DNA of 64,000 nucleotides. Origin: Vitrella brassicaformis (taxonomy: Eukaryota; Sar; Vitrellaceae). Below the pieces are notes generated by a model that saw nothing but the letters and a program-made list of their open reading frames with translations, was not told where the DNA came from and searched no databases. Position 1 is the first letter of the stretch; each line of letters opens with the position of its first letter. Positions 1 through 8,745 of the stretch are shown here, one piece after another. The position numbers and the translations under genes were made by a program. The stretch is taken from positions 3,990 through 67,989 of the forward strand of contig CDMY01000432.1 of the NCBI GenBank assembly GCA_001179505.1. Reading direction: 5' to 3'.

Positions 1-12
1 GGGGGGGGGGGG
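1..12. other. Homopolymer G run at the window edge
   Basis: Twelve consecutive G residues at the extreme left, just before the helicase exon sequence. The run may be genuine, or a low-quality edge next to an assembly gap. Nothing else in the window has a G run of this length. Confidence 0.5.
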
Positions 13-339
13 CCTGGATGGGGTGGCTGCAGTACGGCCGTCAGGAGGTCCACGTGCATCCCACATCGGTGCTCGTCGAACGACAAAGCCTCCCACAGTA
101 AGACTACACAACCAGGGTGGGCGGCAATCCATCCATCCCTCCACATCCGCCTCGCCCCATCTCTCCCTCCCCGTGTGTGTGTGTGTCTGTGTCGTTCGTT
201 CAGGTGGGTGGTGTACAACGACTTCTTCCAGACGGGTGTGGGCAAGAAGCTCTACATCAAGACAGTGACGGCCGTCGAGGGCGAGTGGCTCGTCCAGTTC
301 GCCCCGGCCAAATTCACAGCCGCATACGTCAAAGACTGA
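1..339 (+). CDS. DEAH-box RNA helicase, C-terminal end (partial)
   Basis: Two exons are visible: one reaching from the left edge to 97, then a GT-AG intron, then 204-339 ending in TGA. The joined frame reads GRQEVHVHPTSVL, then WVVYNDFFQTG, then IKTVTAVEGEWLVQFAPAKF. This is the C-terminal OB-fold tail of spliceosomal and ribosome-biogenesis DEAH helicases (the 'VHIHPSS-(W)V-Y-E---T-T----V-W(L)---AP' pattern of the Prp22/Prp2/Prp16 group). The ATPase core lies left of the window. In the family this domain contacts RNA and G-patch partners. The subfamily cannot be assigned from about 70 residues. The intron phase closes exactly (CA + G gives Gln). Confidence 0.72.
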   Translation, partial: GGGGPGWGGCSTAVRRSTCIPHRCSSNDKASHSKTTQPGWAAIHPSLHIRLAPSLPPRVCVCLCRSFRWVVYNDFFQTGVGKKLYIKTVTAVEGEWLVQFAPAKFTAAYVKD

Positions 340-663
340 CCGGCCGACATACCATCTTGATGCTATGCGGTGCGCTGACAGACACATGTGGGTGGGTGGC
401 TTGTGCGGTCGTGCCTGTCAAGTCAGTCAGTGAGACCATCGGTGTACATAACATACTGAGAGTGAGTGTGTGTGGACGGTACGCTGCATGGCATGCTAAT
501 CGGTCAAGTCAATGCCCCTCCGGCACACAGCAGTCACCTCAAGCTGCTGGAGGCCATGCGCAGCGATTGTCAACTGTACAACTAGATGGGAAGCCACGGC
601 CTCGTCACGAATACAAGCACACACCACACACTACTGTCCCTCCCCCCTCCCTCCCTCCCTCCC
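340..663. other. Intergenic, helicase 3' flank
   Basis: No gene is seen. The stretch holds the presumed 3' UTR of the helicase and C/T-rich low-complexity sequence (CCCTCCCTCCCT near 640-663). ORFs here are unsupported by splice logic or composition. Confidence 0.6.
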
Positions 664-743
664 TCATGCCAGCTGACATGCCTCGAATTCATCAATGTCG
701 GAATGCCATCCCTCCACTGAGACAGGCAGGTACTCTCCAGGCA
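664..743 (-). pseudogene. Remnant of a third BTB/TLDc paralogue (last-exon tail)
   Basis: On the minus strand, an open frame ending in TGA at 664-666 reads EYLPVSVEGWHSDIDEFEAC and then QLA. The C-termini of the two complete paralogues read RVFLPVSVKGWHFDVSELEA then YKLA or YKLT, so this is a clear homologue of their last exon. The frame is closed by a stop just upstream of about 743, and no other exons are present. It lies directly downstream of the first full copy, so it is best read as the truncated end of an older tandem copy. Confidence 0.7.
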
Positions 744-896
744 CTCAGGTACGCGACGAACTGAAGTCACTCGTGTCAGGGGAATCATCAACACACACTT
801 CACACACGTACGCGCCCCGAGTCAGATGGACCATTTGGCTACAGTACCCCTCTCCCCGTCCCTCTATCCGTCACGCTGGCCGTCACCCTCCCTCGC

Positions 897-3293
897 TCAC
901 GCCAGTTTGTATGCCTCTAGCTCACTGACGTCAAAGTGCCATCCCTTCACTGAGACAGGCAGGAACACTCGGTCATCGCCACCGCCGTGGTCGCTTGGCC
1001 TCACAGTCGGCCGCTCCCACTGCCGCCACCCGTCCGGCTGATTCTCCTCAAACGTGACTCCCTGGCACCGTTTCATGATCTCGTCGCTGGCTGCTGCTGG
1101 TGCTCCGATCAGCTGGGCGGCCGGACGAATGCCAAAGAAGAGAGATGTAGCGTAGAGGACGGCCGTCAGCTCAGAGTCGGGCGAAGAGAAATCGATGAAG
1201 TCGGTGAGTCTCTCCTGCACACATGGATAGAGGGACGGGACCATTACCATGACTGCTGGGCTCATTCTAATGAGTACCCACCTGTGTGCCCGCGATGTAC
1301 ATGTTGCTGTTCCGGCCGAAGTAGCCCACGTATGGGTGGCTGTCTGTCCCCTGCAGCTTGAAGGCGTATGATATCGTGTTGTGGGTGCTCTCGGCAGGTC
1401 CGGTGACCTCGATGGGCCCCTCGATGATGCTGGCGAAGAGCTCATTGCTGTCGGCCACTTTGCAGATGAGCAGCAGGGGGGAGTGGCCCTTGACGGCATC
1501 GAAGAAGTCCAACCACCTCCAACCATCCACAGTCGCCCTGCCACGACACACACACACACATCAAGACACAGAGGCATGATGAGAGGATGCCGTGATGCTC
1601 ACATCTGTCTGGCCTGCCCTTCTCACTTGTACATGCGAACGACCGGCTCGCCCACACACGAGGGGATATTGGCCGGGGCGTCCTCCTCGCCCTCACACCA
1701 ACGCCGCATCTTGTGCAGGTGGTCGGTGGTCAGCAGGCCATCTGCAGGCCCCAAATAGCGATCGCTATCCAAACCGTACCTGACACAAACCAACACAGAC
1801 AGACAGAGAGCAGCCGTCGGGGCACTGTGTGGTGAGCAGCTCTGTGTGTTGTCGCCGCGCCTACATGGTGAGTGCGTGTCGGAATCCTTTGAGGTCGGTC
1901 TCGCCCACCGCCCCGCGCACATACTCGGCAGGCACATCGACCGCCTTGATGGCCGTCCCCTTCATGTGCGATCTCGCCACCACGTCCACTATGCGCCGGA
2001 CGTACTCGGGATCTTCCTCATGACTATCGGGATCATACCTGACACACACACAGACAGCATGGCACCCGATGCATGTGTGTGTGAGAGCGGCTCACTTGGT
2101 GAACATATTCGCGAATGTCGAGTCGGCGCCGAGCGACGTGGCTACGCCCTTGGTCACCGTCACAGTGGCACCCGACACCTCAATCGACACCAACTGACAT
2201 CGAAGGGCACAGCAAGGACAGCACACATGAGTGAGTGACGACCCCTTCTCCCACCTTTCTCCCTGTGTGTCGTCGGCTTACCGAATCCTCCTCGCTATCG
2301 CCCGTCTTGAGCAGGGGTTTGATGGCCTCGAGGCGCTCCATCTGGGCGTCCCTGGCATCCTTGGCCCTCCTGATCATACTGGGCAGCTCCACACAGAGGG
2401 CCTCAGCATCGCTGTCCTGCTGCTCCTGCCCTCCCTCCCCCTGCTGCTGCTGCTGGTCTTGAGTGAGGAGTGGGATCTGCACACGGTTCGCGCGCCGTTT
2501 GTAGCCGGGGTCCGACATAAGCAACTCAACCCAGTACCTGAACGAGACCAAACACACCACACCACACCACACCACACAATGGGATCCATGGCAACACAGA
2601 CAGCCTGCCGTGTGTCAGTTGGTGTGGCCCACTCACTTGAATGGCGTATCGTTCTGTCTGGAGGGCGGTATGACGATGGTGTCGATGGTCTGCACGCCGA
2701 CATATGTGTTGAGCTTCCCGACCAACCTGGACAACGGAACGCGCACACAAACACACACAGAGGGGGCAGTGTGAGATCGACGCATGGCCATCCACAGTCA
2801 TGACATCTGCGTACCACTTCCAGGCATCAGGAAACATCTGAAGGAAGATGCGCTCGTCCTTGTCACGAACGAAGGCATCATCGAAGCGGCCCGAGAACAG
2901 CAGTGCAATGACGGTCCCCTTGACGGCGCACAGAGTTGAACGGCGGGCTTTCACAATCTCCCCGGCCACGTTGAACGCTAACATGTCACGCATCCGCTCG
3001 GCCTGACGACAATACACACACACACACACACAGCAACGCACAAAACCGCGTTTCAGGGCTTCCCTGCCTTCCGCGTCTGGGCCTCTTACGGATGGCTCGC
3101 TGGTATCTGCCGTGCCGCCGATGGCCCGCTCTCGCTGGATGAGGCCATTCTCAATCTCGCGCAGCTTCTCGGCGATGGATAGGGCCTGCTCGATGGCCTC
3201 ACGCAGATGGCCGCACTCATCCTCATCGCCATCGCTGCCGTTCGGCCGCTTTCGCTTCTCGCCTGCCCCGCTGGCAGCCGCTGCCGCAGCCAT
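897..3293 (-). CDS. BTB (T1-like) plus TLDc-like domain protein, copy 1
   Basis: Nine exons (minus): 3293-3090, 3002-2815, 2726-2637, 2537-2282, 2193-2096, 2038-1865, 1779-1627, 1537-1282, 1214-897. All introns are GT-AG, and the length sums to 1737 nt (578 aa). An Ala-rich start with a basic patch (EKRKRP) precedes a coiled segment. Next comes a KCTD-type BTB/T1 fold at about 75-165 (KARRSTLCAVKGTVIALLFS, GRFDDAF, ERIFLQMFPDAWKW). A more divergent BTB-like repeat follows at about 247-340, then a TLDc-like block at about 388-475 (DGWRWLDFF, SPLLLICKV, SYAFKL). BTB domains oligomerise and recruit partners. The role here is unknown. Its nearest relative is the copy at 8746-11093. The domain calls are made by eye; the TLDc call is the weaker one. 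Confidence 0.82.
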
Positions 3294-3724
3294 GGCGCCA
3301 AAGCGACCTTTGTACGGCTACTAATTGCCAGACGATCGCCGCGAGCTCTCAAGGATGGGTGATCCGCCGTTCCAGTGACCGCAGGAAGCATTTGTAGGCG
3401 ATGGGATGTCCTGCTGCGATGCCCGTGTATTTGGTGTCGCAAGGTGGCTGTGTGTGATAATAATTGGCGAGGATGGGTGCGCGTGAAAGAAGTGTCGACT
3501 CATGTCAATGAACGGACCTGTGTGCGAGCACCCATGTGGAGTTGAGTCACATTCAATAACTGAGCATCCGCACAGACGTCACTCTTGCCCGACTACAGGC
3601 GTTCCTCCCTCTCTCTCTGAGGCCTCGCTTCCTCTGATGGCATCGGCTTGTGCCAGCCTCTCACACGAAGAGTCGGCAGCTCAAAATGCCCCATGCCCCC
3701 CTCCCCCCCTCCCCCCCGGCCTCC
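3294..3724. other. Spacer between two minus-strand genes
   Basis: 431 bp upstream of BTB/TLDc copy 1 and downstream of the ankyrin gene. It should contain the promoter of copy 1. No TATA-like element or RNA gene is evident. Around 3695-3720 there is a C-rich tract. Confidence 0.5.
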
Positions 3725-5551
3725 TCAGTTTGAGTCAAGGGTCACGAATCGTCCCCGCCCGTCGACGCGCCCCAGCTGGTGCCACGGGAACTGGCAGTCG
3801 GCATTCTCCAGGTGCTCGTTGAAGCCCTTGGCGATGGCGCCCTCCTCTATGCCGTATCGCGCCGCCTCCTCAAGCCGGGCCCGGTGCACCACCTCACGCA
3901 GACCCGTCAGCACCACCTGCCCCCTGCCACAAACGGCGAAGCACTGCAGGGGCGGGACGGTCACCTTGACGCGCATGTCGCCCTGCTGTTGATATCGCGT
4001 CCCGCCCACCACCTCCTGCTTGCCGCTCGCCCTCAGCGCCGACTTGACGAAGTGCCCGACCGCCCCACGCACACGGCGGCCGACGTCGCTGTTGCGGACG
4101 GTCAGAATGCGGGTGATGGTCTCGTTGGCGGCCTCCATGTCGAGGCAGAAAGCGGCGATCTTCCAGCCGATGGCGGCAGACTCGTGTGGTCCGAATGCGA
4201 GGGGCGAGGGGGCGGGGTCCTCGCCGTCGTTGTGCGCCACGAGGGGCAGCAGGTGCGTCAGCAGGGCGGCCAGCGAGCGCTGCGGCCGCAGCGCCGCGTT
4301 CACTACGGCCATCGCCGCAGCGGGCACGTCGTTGAGCACCGCTGTGTACTGGGGCAGCACCACTTGGCGATCGCAGCGTTTCTCTTCGGTGTCTGTGGGC
4401 ATGAGGCTGATGTCCGCCCCGCATCTCAGCAAGCTGCGGATGGTGGCCTCGTGAAGGGACATCTTGTAGGTGGCTAGGTCCCTGGTCTCTTGGTCCATAT
4501 CGTCGTCTTGCGAGAACGCAATCGCCGTATTGAGCTCTTCGGCGGCGAAAGAGAGCGCCGTATCGCCGCTGCCTGGTTCTATCTCTCTGTTGACGAATTC
4601 AGCAGTCACGTGGCGCCCCACATAATCGGCCACGCAGGGGGAGCTGTCGACAAGACCATCATCCACGAGGTCATTGACATGAGCAGGGTGCTGACGATTT
4701 CCAAAGGCAGCATCGTGAAGAGCCGTCCATCCATTAGTAGTCGCCATCGGATTCGCCCCGTGGGCCACCAGCAGGTCCAAATATGAGTCGATGAAGGTCT
4801 GGGAATACTTCCCTAGCTCGTCCTGCGCTGCCGAGTGGATCAGAGTTGCCGGCCCGTCCTGCACGGCGAGTGTGGGGTCGTGTTCGAGGAGCCGACGGTA
4901 TACTGAAAGCAGCCGCTGCTCATAGGCGGGGGACGCTGCGGTGCACTGGTACGCGATGGTGATGGGCAGCCCCATGACGTGGGCGTCATCACCAGCGGCA
5001 TACCAGCGCACCGCAGCGTTGCGCGCCAAGAGGACGCTCAGGGCCCCCTCATTGCCAGCCCGAATGGCCACTCTGATGGGCCTCCCGTCCAAATGACTCG
5101 GCGCATTGATGTCGGCGCCGCCGTCGATAAGCGCGTTCATGATGGCCGCCTCCAGCTCACGAGATGGCCATCGGGGGAGCGCCACGCCCCGCACAAGAAA
5201 GGAACCCGTCACAGGTGGTCTCAGATCGTCAGCTGCCCCGACAGTCGGCATTGTGTTGTCGCTGAAGTTGTCAATAACGAGCGAGAGCACCGCACCCGCA
5301 GCATAGCCATACGTGACAGTGCTGCCCCGCACCCGCAGCTGGGCTCCAGTGTTCGGGTCGGCGCCACGGCGCTGTATGAGGTCCGTCACTTGCTGATGGC
5401 GGGTGAAGGTCCGGCGGACGACACCCTCCACCAGCCGTCTGCTCGCGTCCGTGGTGCCCGGTGTGGTCCCGACCGGTGTGGTCCAGAAGACGTCGACGAT
5501 GTCGACGTCCTCGACCCACTGTGGCCGCTGGCCGTGTGCAGTGGCGGCCAT
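3725..5551 (-). CDS. Ankyrin-repeat protein A (single exon)
   Basis: One uninterrupted 608-codon frame, ATG at 5551 and TGA at 3725. Ankyrin motifs are visible by eye, such as IDGGADINAPSHLDGRPIRV, AHGANPMATTNGWTALHDAA, GDTALSFAAEELNTAIAF and LLRCGADISLMP. Repeats span roughly residues 80-400. A non-ankyrin C-terminal region follows, with GLREVVHRARLEEAARYGIE and then IAKGF. A similar module ends ankyrin protein B, so the two look like diverged paralogues. Ankyrin repeats mediate protein binding; no partner can be inferred. It is divergent from gene B across a 641-bp spacer. It is intronless, unlike most neighbours, which could indicate retroposition or intron loss (inference). Confidence 0.85.
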   Translation of the reverse strand: MAATAHGQRPQWVEDVDIVDVFWTTPVGTTPGTTDASRRLVEGVVRRTFTRHQQVTDLIQRRGADPNTGAQLRVRGSTVTYGYAAGAVLSLVIDNFSDNTMPTVGAADDLRPPVTGSFLVRGVALPRWPSRELEAAIMNALIDGGADINAPSHLDGRPIRVAIRAGNEGALSVLLARNAAVRWYAAGDDAHVMGLPITIAYQCTAASPAYEQRLLSVYRRLLEHDPTLAVQDGPATLIHSAAQDELGKYSQTFIDSYLDLLVAHGANPMATTNGWTALHDAAFGNRQHPAHVNDLVDDGLVDSSPCVADYVGRHVTAEFVNREIEPGSGDTALSFAAEELNTAIAFSQDDDMDQETRDLATYKMSLHEATIRSLLRCGADISLMPTDTEEKRCDRQVVLPQYTAVLNDVPAAAMAVVNAALRPQRSLAALLTHLLPLVAHNDGEDPAPSPLAFGPHESAAIGWKIAAFCLDMEAANETITRILTVRNSDVGRRVRGAVGHFVKSALRASGKQEVVGGTRYQQQGDMRVKVTVPPLQCFAVCGRGQVVLTGLREVVHRARLEEAARYGIEEGAIAKGFNEHLENADCQFPWHQLGRVDGRGRFVTLDSN

Positions 5552-6192
5552 CACTCACGCGCCCTGCAGAGACATCACACAGACAGACATCCAAAGCACA
5601 CAATCAACAAAACTACAAACAGAGGGCACACGCCGCCCGCCTATGGTGTCAGTGTCTGTCTGTTCCTCTCTCGATACCGTCCCGCCCCCTCCGACGTGCC
5701 TGACCCCTCCCTCCGTTTCTGTTCTCCTTTTGCCTGATCTCTGTGTGTGTCCTTACTCCAGCGCTTACCATGGCGTCACAGTAGCGTTGAAGATCACTGC
5801 CTCTATCGCTGCTCGACTGCTCCGCTGGCAGCGCCGCGGTCAATCCGGGAAGAGGAGAGATCTCAGCTCGCAATGGGGACGGGGAAGTCCGGTAGCCCAA
5901 CACAGTAAGCATCTGTGTGCCATTGGAACAAAAGAAGCGCACATTCATTCATTCACTCATTCATTCATTCATTCATGCGCTGTGTGTTGTTGGCGTGTCC
6001 GCTTGCAGTTGATAGCGGCGAGGCGTGCCGGCACGCCCACTCGCACATGGCGTCATGATGCCCGCCTGTGATGCGCATAGAACACAAGTGAGAAGGCAGC
6101 CAGGCAGACTGATATCCCCTTTCTTGTCCCTGGGCGTCTTTGTCTGCAGCAGTCGCGCTTCCACCTGATGGCTTCGTCGACTCGATCTGGCG
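5552..6192. promoter_or_regulatory. Shared spacer between divergent ankyrin genes
   Basis: 641 bp between the start codons of two divergently transcribed ankyrin genes, so it presumably contains both promoters. It holds an (ATTC)n tract at about 5942-5975. No core promoter motif could be recognised. Confidence 0.45.
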
Positions 6193-8369
6193 ATGTCTGA
6201 CTCTGAGGTGCACCAGCAGCAGCCCGGCGAGCCGTTCCCCGTGACCCTCTCACGCGGCGGAGCGCCAGCCTTTGCTCGCCCACCAAACAGTTGGCATTCG
6301 GCATCCACCATGGCTCCCTGTCCCCTGCCGTAGCGGCCCAGCTGCTGACGCAGCAGAAGGCCGACCCCAACGGGCGGTACTACGACGCTGCCCTCAACCG
6401 TTGGGACTCTCTGCTACATCTGGCCGCCGACAGATGCGTCGGAGAGGATGGTGCCGCGATGCTGCGGTGCCTCATTGGCGCCGGAGCCGACATGGACTAC
6501 ACCAGCCGCAGCCCAGGGCGAGCGCTGCACCTCCTTCTCACCAGCAAGAGACCCCTGGACTTCCTGCTGGACCGCCTCAACCATGCAGACCCCACTCAGC
6601 TGTCGGCCCTCCTTCCCATGATCGAGACCCTCCTGAGGCACGGCGCGACATGTTGCTACGGAGGCAGTGGTGCGCTGACATCGGTCTTTACCAGTGACGC
6701 CACGCGCGGCGGCACCCAGCGCATCTCCGCCACGGAGTGCCTGGAGGTCGTCACTCGGCTGACCACTGCCGCAGCAGCGGCACCCACACCACCCAGCCTC
6801 TACGGGAACTCGGCCCTCAACGAGGCGTGTGAGTGCCACTTCCGAGAGGAGGAGAACCAGCCACCAGATGAGCAGCAGCAGCAGGGGGATGCGGCGCATG
6901 GTGGCCACACGGACGTCCACATTGCCATTCTCGAGAAGATCGTGGAGGGCATGGGGCGGGAGCTGGAGGGTGCAAGGGGCAGTGGGGCGCTGCATAGCGC
7001 CGTAGCGAGTCAGAATAGGGCCATCATGTATTGGCTGGTGAGGCGGCAGGGGGTGACGGCTGACAGCGAGACACTCTCTGTTGCTCACTGGGATGTGGAT
7101 GTCATGACATGGCTGGTGGATGAGGCAGGGGCTGACGTAGATGGTGTTGGGCGACTGCCGCCCCTTGGCGCACTGGTGAGGGGAGGCCACCACACTGCGG
7201 CGCATCATCTGATCCATCTGGGGGCATCCGTAGACAGAGCACTGACATACTCATACCCACACACCACGCACACAGACACATCCACAACAGCCAGAGAGAG
7301 GCACCGCATTTTGTCGGTGTATCACTCGTATGTCAATCGCTCTGTCCCCACACACGCCATGCGCCACATCAACACATCCCTGAACCCTCTGCGCACTCTG
7401 TCTGCCCTGTCGGCTTCCCATCGCGTGTTTCGTGTGGGTGTGCTGTGCTGTCAGATTGCCTCATACATAGAGCCTCCCCCTCTCCCCTTCTCAGAGCGCA
7501 CGCCACTCGGGCGACGGCTCAATGCGGCGCTGTCTTTTTTCCTCTCTCGTGCATACAATGTGGCCAGCCCCTCTGTGAGGCGGCGTCTGTTTCGCCACAC
7601 TGCCTTCGTCACCCCACACAACACACACACAGACACATCAGACAGCCAGGTCGAGCGGCGGGGGGAGGCAGAGGGCGGGCAGGTAGACGAGGGCGTTGTG
7701 TATGGCGTCCGTGACGTGGTCCACCTGATCCGGTGTGAGGAGGGTCGGCACTATGAGCTGCCCCACATCGTCAGGGGATTCGGCAATGGGAAGCCGTTCG
7801 AGTGCGAGTTCGATGGCAATGTGGTGGTGGGTGGGGCCGGGGGAGGCCAGCGTCTGGTGCAGAGGATAGGTGGGTGGGAGGGGATGAGTGAGAGGGGGCG
7901 GCCCGGTGCCGTGTGGGGTGAGGAGTTATGGGATGTCGATGGCTCGGGGGGCGACGAGCTAGATGAGGAGGACGAGATCGATGAGGTCAGGAGGGAGGGA
8001 GGGAGGGAGGGGCGGGCACACATGCACACACATGATGATTCAGTCACTTTTTTCCTGCCTCCTGTTTGTTTTGTATATGTGCGTGTGCGTGTGTGTGTGC
8101 AGGATTTCCTGGATGAGGACGACGCTGAGGACGGCTGGGGCGACGACCTAGATGAGGTAAGCGGGAAGAGACACACACATACACACCCATGGATGGATGT
8201 CATCCACGTGTATTCATTCGTGAGTGTGTGTGTGGTTGTGTGTGTGAAGGGCTTCATGGACGAGGACGGCATGTACGCTGACTGGGGAGAGCGGAAGGAG
8301 CCTGCTGGCGATATGATTGACGGCGACGACAACGACGAGCAGCAGCAACAAATGGGGGACGACCAGTGA
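6193..8369 (+). CDS. Ankyrin-repeat protein B with acidic tail exons
   Basis: Proposed exons are 6193-6240, 6291-7985, 8103-8156 and 8250-8369 (1917 nt, 638 aa). The ATG at 6193 is in a different frame from the main body. A 50-nt GTGACC...CAG intron joins them in phase, and there is no in-frame ATG for the body otherwise. Ankyrin units include LTQQKADPNGRYYDAALNRW, LIGAGADMDYTSRSPGRALH and VDEAGADVDGVG. The C-terminal module has GVRDVVHLIRCEEGRHYE then IVRGF, shared with protein A. Two short exons encode Asp/Glu-rich units (DFLDEDDAEDGWGDDLDE; GFMDEDGMYADW). The last two introns (117 and 93 nt) are multiples of three and stop-free, so retention would extend the acidic tail. Confidence 0.8.
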
Positions 8370-8745
8370 GTGGAAGGTGTCAGGGGATGGATGAATGGAT
8401 GGATGGGGGCATTCATAGTGCGGGCAGCAACTCATGGCATGGCGGGATAGTGTGTCTGAATGGCGAAGGGAGTTCATACAACCGTCTCCGCCTGTTCATT
8501 TGAACAGATGACGGGCTGGGATGATGTGATGACGGTCTTGTATATATTTACCTCGTGTGCATCGCTGAATGTAATGGACTCTTCACGCGACCAATAACTG
8601 AAGTCACTCGTGTCGGTGGAATCATCAACACACACATACTTCACACACGTACGCGCCCCGAGTCAGATGGACAGTTTGGCTACAGTACCCCTTTCCCCGT
8701 CCCTCTATCCGTCACGCTTGCCAGCCCGCCGTCACCCTCCCTCGC
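8370..8745. other. Convergent 3' flanks, duplicated sequence
   Basis: No gene. The stretch 8597-8745 closely matches 761-896, downstream of BTB/TLDc copy 1 (shared GAAGTCACTCGTGTC, CAGATGGAC and CCCCGTCCCTCTATCCGTCA), so the duplication that made the two copies included the 3' UTR and flank. Confidence 0.7.

Noticed and set aside
3779-4477. Long plus-strand frame opposite ankyrin gene A
   Set aside because: Antisense shadow of a GC-rich coding exon; the minus strand carries the ankyrin motifs.
6193-6334. Separate short protein starting MSDSEVHQQQ without an intron
   Set aside because: It stops after 47 codons, and its first 16 codons join in phase to the ankyrin body through a 50-nt GT-AG intron.
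6414-7217. Minus-strand frame opposite ankyrin gene B
   Set aside because: Antisense shadow; no motif, and the plus strand explains the region.
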